The notes beneath the pieces are model-generated. The model saw nothing but the letters and a program-made list of their open reading frames with translations. It was not told where the DNA came from and made no database searches. The translations under genes were made by a program, and so were the position numbers. A stretch of DNA of 22,944 bases from Candidatus Accumulibacter iunctus. Lineage in GTDB: Bacteria > Pseudomonadota > Gammaproteobacteria > Burkholderiales > Rhodocyclaceae. Position 1 is the first letter of the stretch. Every line of letters begins with the position of its first letter. Where the stretch lies: positions 9,064 to 32,007 of the forward strand of contig DDUX01000133.1 in NCBI GenBank assembly GCA_002345025.1. The letters are read 5' to 3'. Below are positions 1-8,483 of this stretch, piece by piece.

Positions 1-1
1 C

Positions 2-880
2 GGCCGGCCGACGCCAGACAGCGTGGGTGCCGTGCTGGCGCAACTGCGGCAGCCGGCCGACGCCGGCCGGCCACCACCGTTGCTGATCACCGACTATGTC
101 AGTCCGGCGATGGCGGAGCGCCTGCAGGCCAGCCAGCAGCAGTTCGCCGATGCTCTGGGCAATGCCTATCTCGACGCCGCCGCCCTGTTCGTACTGGTGA
201 GCGGTCGCAAGCCTGATGCCAAGGGGATGGCCGTGCGTGCGCGTCGGGGTTTCAGCAACAGCCGCCTGAAGGTGCTGTTCGCGCTGATCTGCGACCAGGA
301 TCTGGCGGCGGCGCCGTACCGGACGATCGCCGCTGCCGCCAATGTCGCGCTCGGTGCCCTGCCAACGGTTCTTGGTGATCTGCAGCGCGATGGGTCGCTG
401 CTCGTGCATGATCGACAGCGACGCCTCAACGCGAGCAAGCGCCTGCTCGACGAGTGGGCGCAGGCTTACGCCCTTGGCCTGCGCGGGCGGACCCTGAGCG
501 GTCGCTATGTGGCGGGGAACTTTGCCGGCTGGCCGGACTGGCACCTGCACGCGGAACAGGGGCGCTGGGGCGGCGAACCGGCCGCCCGCCTGCTCGGTTG
601 TGATCTGCAGCCCTGCGTCCTGACCCTCTACGGCGACAGGCTGCCGGCGCGACTGGTCATCCGCGAGCATCTCGCACCGGCTGCCCCGGTGGATTACCAG
701 GGGCTGCTCGAGTTGCGCCGGCCCTTCTGGGGCGAGACCCTGGCGGCAGCCGCGGAACCGCAGACGGTGGCGCCGGCGCTCGTTTACGCCGACTTGCTGG
801 CGACCGGCAACCAGCGCTGTTGCGAAGCGGCGCAGGCGATCTACGACAGCCGTCTGGCGCGCGCCTTCCCGCGCCGTTGA
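2..880 (+). CDS. AbiEi-like (COG4861/DUF2186) regulator, 5' end outside window
   Basis: The frame stays open to the left edge (residues GRPTPDSV precede the first GTG at 23), so the true start probably lies outside the window. The visible part, about 290 residues, follows the pattern I know from the COG4861/DUF2186 family, classed as AbiEi-type antitoxin or transcriptional regulator of type IV toxin-antitoxin systems. It has LLITDYVSP then an aDalGNAYLDa block, then VSGRK, then a winged-helix-like part (RLKVLFALIC, YRTIAAAANVALG, VLGDLQRDG), then WGGEPAARLL and a C-terminal ELRRPFWG. There is no AbiEii-type nucleotidyltransferase toxin in the window; the downstream neighbour is a convergent exporter. 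Many members of this family occur alone, so a DNA-binding regulator with no toxin is as likely as a true antitoxin. Family assignment is fairly sure; function is not. Confidence 0.7.
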   Translation, partial: GRPTPDSVGAVLAQLRQPADAGRPPPLLITDYVSPAMAERLQASQQQFADALGNAYLDAAALFVLVSGRKPDAKGMAVRARRGFSNSRLKVLFALICDQDLAAAPYRTIAAAANVALGALPTVLGDLQRDGSLLVHDRQRRLNASKRLLDEWAQAYALGLRGRTLSGRYVAGNFAGWPDWHLHAEQGRWGGEPAARLLGCDLQPCVLTLYGDRLPARLVIREHLAPAAPVDYQGLLELRRPFWGETLAAAAEPQTVAPALVYADLLATGNQRCCEAAQAIYDSRLARAFPRR

Positions 881-911
881 GCGTCGGTGGCGCCCACCGC
901 GCCGACTGGCG
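881..911. terminator. Short hairpin between convergent genes
   Basis: Between the two convergent stop codons lies GGTGG (886-890), CGC, CCACC (894-898), a 5-bp GC-only stem. There is no T-run on either side. It could serve as a weak bidirectional end signal, but the support is slight. Confidence 0.25.
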
Positions 912-1775
912 CTACGCGGAGGACCGCCGGACTGGCGCTGGCGGCGAGAAGTGCGTCGCGGCAACACCGGAGAGGATGATCAGCCCGATTGCCAGCCAGG
1001 ACCAGCGGTCGAGCGTCTCATGCCAGAAGACGATGCCGAAGAGGCTGGCGAAGACGACCGTGCTGTAGGCGAGAGCGGCCGCCAGCAGCGTACGGCTTGC
1101 GGCATAGGCGCGCGTCATTGCCAGCTGGGCGGCTGTGGCAAAGGCGGCGACGCCGAACAGCAGGCTGCCGCTGCGCAGGTCGACCGGGTGCAGCTCGGAC
1201 CACGCCAGCCAGCAGGTGGCGCCGAGCGACGATACGAGCGAGAAGTAGAAGACCGTCCGAGTCTCCGGTTCGCCACGTTGACCCAGCTCACGGACACTGA
1301 AATAGGCCATTCCTGCCAGCGCCCCGGAAGCCAGGCCGAGGAGCGCGCCGAGCAGCTGATCGGCGCCCCAGGTGGGCCGCAACAGCAGCCCGACACCGGC
1401 GAGCCCGAGCGCCAGGGCGCCGAAGACGCCGGCAGTCGGTCGCTGCCCCGAGAACGCGAGATAGATCGCCAGGAAGATCGCCGATGTGTAGTTGAGGGTC
1501 ACGGCAGCCGCCAGCGGCAACAGGGTGATCGCCCAGAAGTAGGCGAAAAGCGCCGCGAAGCCGACCGCTCCGCGGCTGATCTGCCAGCGCCAGTGGGGTG
1601 TCCGCAGCGACACCCGGCGCAGGCGGACGAGCGCGAACATGGCGATCAGTGACAGCACACTGCGGTAGAAGACGATCTCCTCCGCCGAGTGGCTCGCCGC
1701 TGCCAGCTTGACGCAGACCCCCATGCAGGCGAAGAGCAGACTGGCGAGGAGCATCCAGAGCGATTGCATCGACAT
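912..1775 (-). CDS. EamA/DMT-superfamily transporter
   Basis: A 287-residue inner-membrane protein with about ten hydrophobic segments in two similar halves, the standard length and layout of EamA (DUF6) drug/metabolite transporters. The first half contains the typical FACMGVCVKLA helix, EEIVFYRS after it, and RGAVGFAALFAYFWAITLLPLAAAVTLNYTSAIF. The second half repeats the pattern, ending in ALAYSTVVFASLFGIVFWHETLDRWSWLAIGLIILSGV. Family members export amino acids, nucleosides or drugs; the substrate cannot be read from sequence. The start is one of two close ATGs (MSMQ). Transcription diverges from the lipoprotein/kinase operon, and the palindrome cluster at 1811-1861 lies 36-86 bases upstream of its start. 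Confidence 0.88.
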   Translation of the reverse strand: MSMQSLWMLLASLLFACMGVCVKLAAASHSAEEIVFYRSVLSLIAMFALVRLRRVSLRTPHWRWQISRGAVGFAALFAYFWAITLLPLAAAVTLNYTSAIFLAIYLAFSGQRPTAGVFGALALGLAGVGLLLRPTWGADQLLGALLGLASGALAGMAYFSVRELGQRGEPETRTVFYFSLVSSLGATCWLAWSELHPVDLRSGSLLFGVAAFATAAQLAMTRAYAASRTLLAAALAYSTVVFASLFGIVFWHETLDRWSWLAIGLIILSGVAATHFSPPAPVRRSSA

Positions 1776-1810
1776 GCCCGAGCGCAGGAAGAGCGCCGGA
1801 TTCTACCGCC

Positions 1811-1861
1811 AAACGGTCATGACTGTTGAGATACCCCTGATCATGAAAGTCATGACCGTTT
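1811..1861. promoter_or_regulatory. Palindrome cluster, possible operator
   Basis: AAACGGTCATGACT (1811-1824) and its exact reverse complement AGTCATGACCGTTT (1848-1861) form a perfect 14-bp inverted repeat. Each arm itself contains the 8-bp palindrome GTCATGAC, and the spacer contains TGATCA. The left copy extends to AACGGTCATGACTGTT, a near-perfect 16-bp dyad. This arrangement of repeated dyads between divergent genes is typical of a dimeric repressor or activator site. The regulator is unknown. The same arms could also form a long hairpin in RNA. Confidence 0.5.
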
Positions 1862-1876
1862 CCCCCTCATCGCCGA

Positions 1877-1902
1877 CCCTTCTCCCGCACACGGGAGAAG
1901 GG
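1877..1902. repeat. REP-like hairpin element
   Basis: CCCTTCTCCCG (1877-1887) and CGGGAGAAGGG (1892-1902) are perfect 11-bp arms around the loop CACA. Hairpins of the CCCTCTCCCG...CGGGAGAGGG type are common dispersed intergenic repeats in beta- and gammaproteobacteria, so this is probably one copy of such a family. Only one copy is seen in this window. It could also act as a transcription-slowing structure in the leader of the 2119 gene. Confidence 0.5.
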
Positions 1903-2118
1903 AGATTCGTGAGTCGCGGACGCGACTTTCACGGTAACGGCCGGCGCCGGCGTTTCGGTGGTCGCGCGTCGCGGCATCCTGCAACGACGGCGCCGGCCGG
2001 TTGGGAGGGCCGGGGGTGGGGCACGCGACGTCGCGTTCAGGCGTCGCGGCGGTACCGGCAGGCGGCAAATACCGGTAAAGTGGGCACTTCTGGGGCCATG
2101 GGGGCGATGGGGCGAGCA

Positions 2119-3261
2119 ATGGAGAAGAACGCGCTGGTTCACCGGGGGCAGGGCAGGCGCTGGGCGACGGTTCTCGCTGCCCTGGCGTTGCTGCTGGCCG
2201 GTTGTGCACAGCCACCCGAGCCGATCAGCATCGGTTTCATCGGTGGCAGTTCCGGGCGCGTGGCCGACCTCGGCATCGCCGGCCGCGATGCCGTGCAGCT
2301 GGCCGTGGACCTGCGCAACCAGGCCGGTGGCGTCGGCGGGCGAAGCGTGCGACTGCTGAGTCGCGATGACGAGCAGAACCCCGAGACGGCGGCACGTGCC
2401 GTTCAGGAGCTGATCGATCAGGGCGTCGTCGCCATCGTCGGGCCGATGACCAGTGCCATGGCCATGGCGACGGTGCCGATTGCCAGCGAGGCGAAGCTTC
2501 TGATGATCAGTCCGACCGTGTCGACCGAAGAACTCAGCGGCCGCGACGACTACTTCTTTCGTGTCGGCTCGTCGAATCATGCCAACGCAACACAGGTGGC
2601 GCGGCATCACCTGCAGCGCCACCCAGGTCAGCGGCGCCTGGCGGTGGCCTACGATCTGAGCAACCGGGCCTACAGCGAGACCTGGCTGAACGGCTTCCGG
2701 ACTGCCTTTGAGGGCGGTGGCGGGGAGCTCCTGAAGACGATCGGTTTCGAGTCGGGTGGCGAGAAGTCGCTGCGGCAACTGGCTGATGAACTGCTGGGCA
2801 GCCACCCCGAAGGCATTCTGATCGTCGCCAATTCGGTCGACACCGCCCTGTTGTGCCAGCAGATTCGCAAGTTGGGCAGTCCTCTGCCGATCCTCGCCGC
2901 CGAATGGGCTGCCACCGAGCGCCTCCTGGAACTTGGTGGCAAGGCTGTCGAAGGGCTGATGGTCGGGCAGAATTTCGACCGCAGCAGCCAGGAGCCGCGC
3001 TATCTGGATTTTCGCGAGGCTTACATGGAACGTTTTCACCGGGAGCCCGGCTTCGGCGGCACGCTTGCCTTTGACGCCGCCAACGTGCTGCTCGAGGCGC
3101 TGGCGCGACGTCAGGGCGAGCAGAGCGTCAAGGAGGCGCTGTTGAGCATCCGCCGCTTCGAGGGCCTGCAGGCGCCGATCGTTTTCGACGATTTCGGCGA
3201 CGTACAACTGGGTGTGTTCATGACCGTCGTGCGCGACGGCCGCCTGCTGGTCCTGAAGTAG
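2119..3261 (+). CDS. Lipoprotein substrate-binding protein (Peripla_BP_6/LivK type)
   Basis: This is a 380-residue type I periplasmic binding protein. Residues 15-29 form a lipoprotein signal peptide ending in the lipobox LLAG-C (Cys29), so it should be membrane-anchored. The mature protein opens with ISIGFIGGSSG, then AGRDAVQLAVDLRNQAGGVGG and VVAIVGPMTSAMAMATVPIA, the typical start of branched-chain amino-acid/amide receptors. In-frame ATGs also exist at 2098 and 2107; I chose 2119 because it gives the most regular signal peptide. No permease or ATP-binding gene is near. The next gene, a sensor kinase, begins 8 bases after its stop. This suggests a ligand receptor feeding the kinase rather than transport (inference). 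The ligand is unknown. Confidence 0.85.
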   Translation: MEKNALVHRGQGRRWATVLAALALLLAGCAQPPEPISIGFIGGSSGRVADLGIAGRDAVQLAVDLRNQAGGVGGRSVRLLSRDDEQNPETAARAVQELIDQGVVAIVGPMTSAMAMATVPIASEAKLLMISPTVSTEELSGRDDYFFRVGSSNHANATQVARHHLQRHPGQRRLAVAYDLSNRAYSETWLNGFRTAFEGGGGELLKTIGFESGGEKSLRQLADELLGSHPEGILIVANSVDTALLCQQIRKLGSPLPILAAEWAATERLLELGGKAVEGLMVGQNFDRSSQEPRYLDFREAYMERFHREPGFGGTLAFDAANVLLEALARRQGEQSVKEALLSIRRFEGLQAPIVFDDFGDVQLGVFMTVVRDGRLLVLK

Positions 3262-3269
3262 GCGCGATC

Positions 3270-6200
3270 GTGGCGCGGCCCCTCTGGCAATGGCTGGCCT
3301 GGCGCTTCATTCTGGCCGGCGTGCTGCCGCTGCTGCTGGTTGCCGCGCTCTTGCTGCAGGTCCTGCTGCCGCAGGTGACTGCCGGCATCGAGGCGCGGCA
3401 TGCGGTCCTGGCGCGTGCCATCTCGGGCCAGGTGGAGGAATACCTGCGCGGTGCCGGCCGCGAAATGTCCGCGCTGGCCGCTTACGTCGGGCAGCGCGGC
3501 ATGCCCCAGCGAGCGCAATTGCAGGCGATGCTCGACGCCCATGGCGGTTCCGGCGCGGTGTTCGCGGCGATCTACGTTGCTGGCGGCGACGATTCGGTGC
3601 TTGCCGTTGCGCTGCCGCAGGGGCAGCAACTGCAGCGCGACGATCTGCTCGGCGTCGACCTGTCGCGCTGGAGCGTCCTGCACGAGGCACGCAGGCTGCA
3701 GACCGCGGTCTGGTCCGAGGTCTTCCTTTCGGCGGTCAGTGCCCGCCTGGCGGTCAGCCTGGCGATCCCGGTCGGCGAACAGGTGCTGATCGGTGAAGTC
3801 GCGATCGATCGCCTGTCCGCTTTTCTCGGCAGCCTGCCGACGGAGGCCGGAATGCTCACGATGGTCCTCGACCGTCGTGGCCAGATCATCGCTCATTCAC
3901 AGAGCCGGCTCGGCGGTCAGCAGATCAATCTCGGTCACCTGCCGATCATCGAAGAGGCGCTGCGCGGACGTTTCGACCGGCATGATCTCGAACTCGACGG
4001 CGAACAGTTCATGGCGACGCTGGTCAGCGTGCCGCAACTCGGCTGGACGGTACTCGTGGCGCAACCACGAGTCGACGCCTTGCGGCCGTTCCGCGCTGCC
4101 CTCTGGGTGCTCGCTGCGGGCGTGCTGCTGGCGTTGCTGCTGGGCAGCGGCGCGACGCTGCTGCTCGCCCGACGCATCGCGCTGCGCATCGGTCGCTACA
4201 CCGACCAGACACACGCCATCGCCGGCGGCGATTACGGGCAACCGTGGCCGATGCTGAAGATCAGGGAACTCGATCGCCTGGCTGTCGATCTTGATCGCAT
4301 GTCGCAGGCGATTCGCCAGCGCGAGCTGGCGCTGCGCGCCAGCGAGGCGCGCTTCCGCGATCTTTCGGCGCTCGCTTCGGACTGGTTCTGGGAGCAGGAC
4401 GAGCACTTCCGTTTCACCTACTTCTCTTTTGGCGGGGCGATGTCGGCTCTCGAGCAGGCCGGCATCGGGCAGCAGATACTGCTCGGCAAGACCAGGTGGG
4501 AGCTGCCGATCGACCTGAGCGAGGCGGAATGGCGGGCACACCGTGCCCTGCTCGAGGCACATCAGCCGTTTCGCGACTTCGAGTACCGGATCCACTCGGA
4601 ATCCGGTTTGTGGCACTGGTTTGCGGTCAGCGGCCAGCCGCTGTTTGACGATGCCGGGCGTTTCGTCGGCTATCGCGGGACGGCGCGCGACATCACGCAG
4701 CGCAAGCAGGCGGATGAGGCCTTGCGGCAGGCCAAGCTCATCGTCGAGAACAGCCCGGCAGTCGTCTTTCGCTGGCGCGCCGCGCCTGGCTGGCCAGCAG
4801 TGCTCGTTTCCGACAACGTCCGACAGTTCGGCTACACGGCCGCCGAGCTGCTCGATGGGTCGCTACCGTTTGCGAAACTGATTCATCCCGACGATGTCGC
4901 GCGCGTTGCTCGTGAACTGGCGAAGAATGGGCAGCTGGGCTGCGATCACTTCAGCCAGGAGTACCGGATCATCACCAGGAGTGGCGCGGTTCGCTGGGTC
5001 GACGACCTGACGGCGATCGAACGCAACGAAGCGGGCGAGATTGCCCATTACCAGGGAATCGTCATCGACATCAGCGAACGCAAGCGTGTCGAGGACGAAC
5101 TGCGTCGGCTCAATCGACAACTGCGCATGATCAGCGACTGCAACCAGGCACTGATTCGCGCTCGTGACGAAGATGAGCTGTTGACGACGATCTGCTCGAT
5201 CGTCGTCAATACCGGCGGCTACCGGATGGCCTGGGTCGGCTACGCGCAGCACGATGCGGCACGAACGCTGCGGCCCGTCGCCTGGGCGGGCCATGAAGCG
5301 GGCTATCTCGACCAGCTCGATACCAGCTGGGCGGAGGGCGAACGCGGCCAGGGTGCCAATGGTGACGCGATCCGTAGCGGTCAACCCTGCGTCATCAAGG
5401 ATCTGGTGACCGACCCGCAGTTTGCGCCCCGGCGGGCGCAGGCGCTCGAGCGTGATTACGCTGCTCTCTGTGTGCTGCCGCTGCGGGACGGCGAACAGAG
5501 CTTCGGCTCGCTGAGCATCTACGCTGCGGTCGTCGGCGCCTTCGACGACGCCGAAGTCGCGCTGCTCGGCGAACTGGCGGGCGACCTGGCTTTCGGCATC
5601 GCCGTGCTGCGTACTCGCGGCGAGCGTGATCGGGCCGATGCCGCGCTGCGTGACAGCGAGGCGCGCTACCGCCTGCTCTTCGACAGCAATCCGCATCCGA
5701 TGTGGGTATTCGACATCGAGACGCTGGCGTTCCTGAACGTCAATGAGGCGGCGATCACCACCTATGGCTACACGCGCGCCGAGTTCCTCAACATGAGCAT
5801 TCTCGATCTCGGTGCCGACGAGCGGACGCCGCTGCTTGCCGAAGACGTCATCGCCGTCGAGGAACTCGGCGACTACACCGGTTTCTGGCGGCACCGGCGG
5901 AAGGACGGCGAGCTGATCGATGTCGAGATCGTCTCGCACGCCCTTTCCTACGAGGGGCGGCGGGCAGAGCTCGTTCTTGCCAACGACATTACCGACCGCA
6001 GGCGATCGGAGCGGGCGCTGCTGGCCAGCGAAATGAAATACCGCGAGCTCGTCGAAAACGCGAACAGCATCATCCTGCGCTGGACTCCGGCCGGCGAGAT
6101 CACCTTCATCAACGAGTTCGGGCTGAAGTTCTTCGGCTACTCGGAGGGCGAACTCATCGGTCGCCATGTCGTCGGCACGATCGTCCCGCCGGTCGCGCGT

Positions 6201-7679
6201 GACGGCGACGAGCTGCTGCCGATGATGGAGCGCATCTGCGAGCAGCCCGAGGAATTCGCGCACAACGTCAACGAGAACATGCGTCGCAACGGCGAGCGCG
6301 TCAGTGTGTCCTGGACCAACCGGGCGGTGTTCAATGACTGGGGGCAGGTCGTCGAGGTCTTCAGCGTCGGCGCCGACGTCACCGAGCAGAAGCGGGCCGA
6401 GGCGGCAGTTCGCGAGAGTGAGGAGCGCTTTGCCAAGGCCTTCCACTCGAGTCCGGCGGCGATGGCGATCAGTGCCATCGACACGGGGTTCTACCACGAC
6501 GTGAACGAGCAGATACAGAGGATGCTGTGTTATTCGCGAGCCGAACTGATCGGCAGCAGCGCGGTCGAGCTGGGCATCTGGGCCGATGCGGGGTCACGTG
6601 AACGGATGATCGAGCAGCTCCGCTCGCAGGGGACCTGCCGCGAGTTGCCGGCGCGCTTTCGCACCAGCACCGGCGATATCCGCGAAGCGCTCTATTCGGG
6701 TGAGATCATCCGCCTTGGCGAGCAGGAGGTCCTCCTGTCGCTGATCTTCGACATCACCGACCGCAAGCGGGCCGAGGAGGAACTGCAGCGCTACCGGGAG
6801 CACCTCGAGGACCTGGTCAGCGAGCGCACGCGCGAGCTGCGCCAGGCGATGGACCAGCTCGTGCAGACCGAGAAACTGGCGGCGCTGGGCAATCTGGTCG
6901 CCGGCGTGGCACACGAACTGAATACGCCGCTGGGCAACACGCGCGTCGTGGCCAGCCTGCTCGCCGACGAGTTGCGCAGCTTCGCGGCGGCGGTCGAATC
7001 GGGCAGCCTGCGCCGCTCGCAGGTCGATCGTTTCCTTGCCCGCGGGCGCGAGGCCGTCGATCTGCTGGAGCGCAACAGCGCTCGTGCCGCCGATCTGATC
7101 GGTCACTTCAAGCAGGTGGCGGTGGACCAGAGCAGCGCTCGCCGCCGTACCTTCGATCTGCGGCAGACGGTCGAGGAGATGCTGAGCGCGCTCCGCCTGA
7201 CTTTCAAGCACAGCCCGCATCAGATCGACGTCGACATCCCCGCAAGGGTGATGGTCGACAGCTACCCAGGGCCGCTCGAGCAGGTGATCGCCAATCTGGT
7301 GAGCAATGCCGTGAACCATGGCTTCGTCGGCGTCGAACGAGGGCACATCCTGCTGCAGGCGACTGCCGTCGGCGAGACGCAGGTGCAGTTGCGCTGTGTT
7401 GACGACGGGGTGGGCATGCCGCCAGCGACGCTCAAGCGGATCTTCGAGCCCTTCTTCACGACCCGGCTGGGGCAGGGTGGCAGCGGCCTCGGGCTGTACG
7501 TCGTCTATAACCTGGTGACCGGCGTGCTCGGCGGGACGATCGAAGTCGAGAGCACTGCCGGCAAGGGCAGCAGTTTCACCGTCAGCCTGCCGCGCAGTGC
7601 CCCGGAGCGGGCGGCGGCCGAGGCGGGCGCCAACGACGGCCCGCACAGCAGGCTGCGGACGAGCGGACCGGTCGCATGA
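3270..7679 (+). CDS. Large hybrid-input sensor histidine kinase (Cache-HAMP-PAS2-GAF-PAS3-HisKA-HATPase)
   Basis: 1469 residues, GTG start 8 bases after the lipoprotein gene. Order seen: membrane helix 12-33; periplasmic Cache-like region to about 270; membrane helix about 276-300; HAMP about 302-352; PAS about 360-480 and 490-610, each closing with an ITQRK/ISERK-type end; GAF about 625-785; PAS about 800-912, 923-1043 and 1052-1170; coiled coil; HisKA with VAGVAHELNTPLGN (phospho-acceptor His1215); ATPase domain with N box NLVSNAVNH, DDGVGMP, FEPFFTT and GSGLGLYVVYN. All kinase motifs are intact. There is no receiver domain and no response regulator immediately downstream, so its partner is unknown; the regulator at 11058 is one candidate. 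Five PAS plus one GAF is an unusually large cytoplasmic input array. It probably responds to the ligand of the adjacent lipoprotein plus internal signals (inference). Confidence 0.93.
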   Translation: MARPLWQWLAWRFILAGVLPLLLVAALLLQVLLPQVTAGIEARHAVLARAISGQVEEYLRGAGREMSALAAYVGQRGMPQRAQLQAMLDAHGGSGAVFAAIYVAGGDDSVLAVALPQGQQLQRDDLLGVDLSRWSVLHEARRLQTAVWSEVFLSAVSARLAVSLAIPVGEQVLIGEVAIDRLSAFLGSLPTEAGMLTMVLDRRGQIIAHSQSRLGGQQINLGHLPIIEEALRGRFDRHDLELDGEQFMATLVSVPQLGWTVLVAQPRVDALRPFRAALWVLAAGVLLALLLGSGATLLLARRIALRIGRYTDQTHAIAGGDYGQPWPMLKIRELDRLAVDLDRMSQAIRQRELALRASEARFRDLSALASDWFWEQDEHFRFTYFSFGGAMSALEQAGIGQQILLGKTRWELPIDLSEAEWRAHRALLEAHQPFRDFEYRIHSESGLWHWFAVSGQPLFDDAGRFVGYRGTARDITQRKQADEALRQAKLIVENSPAVVFRWRAAPGWPAVLVSDNVRQFGYTAAELLDGSLPFAKLIHPDDVARVARELAKNGQLGCDHFSQEYRIITRSGAVRWVDDLTAIERNEAGEIAHYQGIVIDISERKRVEDELRRLNRQLRMISDCNQALIRARDEDELLTTICSIVVNTGGYRMAWVGYAQHDAARTLRPVAWAGHEAGYLDQLDTSWAEGERGQGANGDAIRSGQPCVIKDLVTDPQFAPRRAQALERDYAALCVLPLRDGEQSFGSLSIYAAVVGAFDDAEVALLGELAGDLAFGIAVLRTRGERDRADAALRDSEARYRLLFDSNPHPMWVFDIETLAFLNVNEAAITTYGYTRAEFLNMSILDLGADERTPLLAEDVIAVEELGDYTGFWRHRRKDGELIDVEIVSHALSYEGRRAELVLANDITDRRRSERALLASEMKYRELVENANSIILRWTPAGEITFINEFGLKFFGYSEGELIGRHVVGTIVPPVARDGDELLPMMERICEQPEEFAHNVNENMRRNGERVSVSWTNRAVFNDWGQVVEVFSVGADVTEQKRAEAAVRESEERFAKAFHSSPAAMAISAIDTGFYHDVNEQIQRMLCYSRAELIGSSAVELGIWADAGSRERMIEQLRSQGTCRELPARFRTSTGDIREALYSGEIIRLGEQEVLLSLIFDITDRKRAEEELQRYREHLEDLVSERTRELRQAMDQLVQTEKLAALGNLVAGVAHELNTPLGNTRVVASLLADELRSFAAAVESGSLRRSQVDRFLARGREAVDLLERNSARAADLIGHFKQVAVDQSSARRRTFDLRQTVEEMLSALRLTFKHSPHQIDVDIPARVMVDSYPGPLEQVIANLVSNAVNHGFVGVERGHILLQATAVGETQVQLRCVDDGVGMPPATLKRIFEPFFTTRLGQGGSGLGLYVVYNLVTGVLGGTIEVESTAGKGSSFTVSLPRSAPERAAAEAGANDGPHSRLRTSGPVA

Positions 7680-7710
7680 CCGGGCGTCGCCAGTTGCTTG
7701 CCGCTTCGCC

Positions 7711-7738
7711 GGCGGCGCCGCCATGCATCACGGCATGG
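7711..7738 (+). terminator. Palindromes after the sensor kinase gene
   Basis: The perfect 12-bp palindrome GGCGGCGCCGCC (7711-7722) is followed by CCATGC-ATCACG-GCATGG (7721-7738). They lie just after the kinase stop and at the end of the possible minus-strand gene. There is no T-run, so termination is only a suggestion. Confidence 0.3.
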
Positions 7739-7979
7739 GAACGATGAGCTTGTCCCAGCCTGATCCATTGCCCTCGATGCTGCCGCCTTTCTGCCGCAGC
7801 GCGCTGGCGACACGTGTCTCGAGTTCGGCCAGCAGGGGGTCGAGATCCGTTGCTCGCCGCCGATCGATGCCACTGCGCCGCTCGGCGATCTGACGGCGGT
7901 CGGCAGCACCCCGGCGTTCGCAGTTTGCGTTGCAGGCCTCGGCGACGGGGCCGCGGGCGTTGGGTGGCTGCTGGCTCAT
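7728..7979 (-). CDS. Small hypothetical protein, Arg/Asp-rich
   Basis: An 83-residue frame on the minus strand. I do not recognise a family. The middle carries repeated charged units (ERRGAADRR, ERRSGIDRRR) of a kind common in small unknown proteobacterial proteins and linkers. It is followed by a short amphipathic helix-like stretch (PLLAELETRVASAL) and the tail GWDKLIVPMP. There is a Cys pair (ACNANC). No strong ribosome-binding site precedes the ATG at 7979. It sits between two plus-strand operons where an isolated minus gene is possible. It may equally be a chance frame in GC-rich DNA. Confidence 0.4.
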   Translation of the reverse strand: MSQQPPNARGPVAEACNANCERRGAADRRQIAERRSGIDRRRATDLDPLLAELETRVASALRQKGGSIEGNGSGWDKLIVPMP

Positions 7980-8483
7980 CTCGGGTCAGTGCCGCGATGA
8001 CGGGGAGAGCGCGATCGCCAGTAGTCAGACATGATCAACTCCTCGCGCGAAGGCAATTACAGGACGGGTCGAGCGCTCGTCTCGGCCACTGCTCGGGATC
8101 TGTCGTCGCCTGCCGGATGCTGTCGGGAAAGGGCGCTGCGGCATCGCTTCGCGCCGGCACGACAGAGGCTCACGGCAGGTCGACCGCTCGCCGACGGCCG
8201 CTGGCAGCCGCTGCGGCAGCGTCACGGCGCGTTGGCGCCGGTCGTCGTCGAGAGCGGGCGATCCGGAACGATCATCGCCGCTGAGGAACGCATCCGCCGA
8301 GAAGCGTGAAGCGGGTTTTACACTCACGGCCGGCGCGCGGACTGCTGCGCGCGGGCCGTCGAGGGCTCGCCGTGTACGACAGCAGGTCGGCCAGGCGGCT
8401 CTTTCTGCTAAGCTAGAAAAGGTGGAGCAGTGGCGATGCGTCAGGCCGTGTCGGCGACGCCCTGGCGAAGAACCTTCTGATCG
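7980..8483. other. Intergenic region, no convincing gene
   Basis: Frames on both strands here are Arg-rich and family-less, so I call none. The stretch contains CGCGCG repeats flanking GACTGCTG near 8335-8352 and an imperfect dyad TTTCT-GCT-A-AGC-T-AGAAA (8402-8419), about 65 bases before the kinase start. The dyad lies in the least GC-rich part and may mark the promoter or operator of the kinase/regulator operon, but I see no clear -35/-10 or -24/-12 pair. Confidence 0.35.

Larger units (their letters stand above)
1776..2118. other. Intergenic region between divergent genes
   Basis: No convincing gene lies here; a plus-strand frame is open through it but has no family signal before the lipoprotein signal peptide. 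Besides the palindrome cluster and REP-like hairpin, it holds AGTCGCG-GA-CGCGACT (1912-1927) and the 12-bp palindrome GCCGGCGCCGGC (1940-1951). I could not pick a clear -35/-10 pair. Promoters for both flanking genes should lie here. Confidence 0.5.

Noticed and set aside
4863..6497. 544-residue minus-strand frame inside the large kinase
   Set aside because: Antisense to PAS and GAF domains; composition typical of GC-rich shadow frames.
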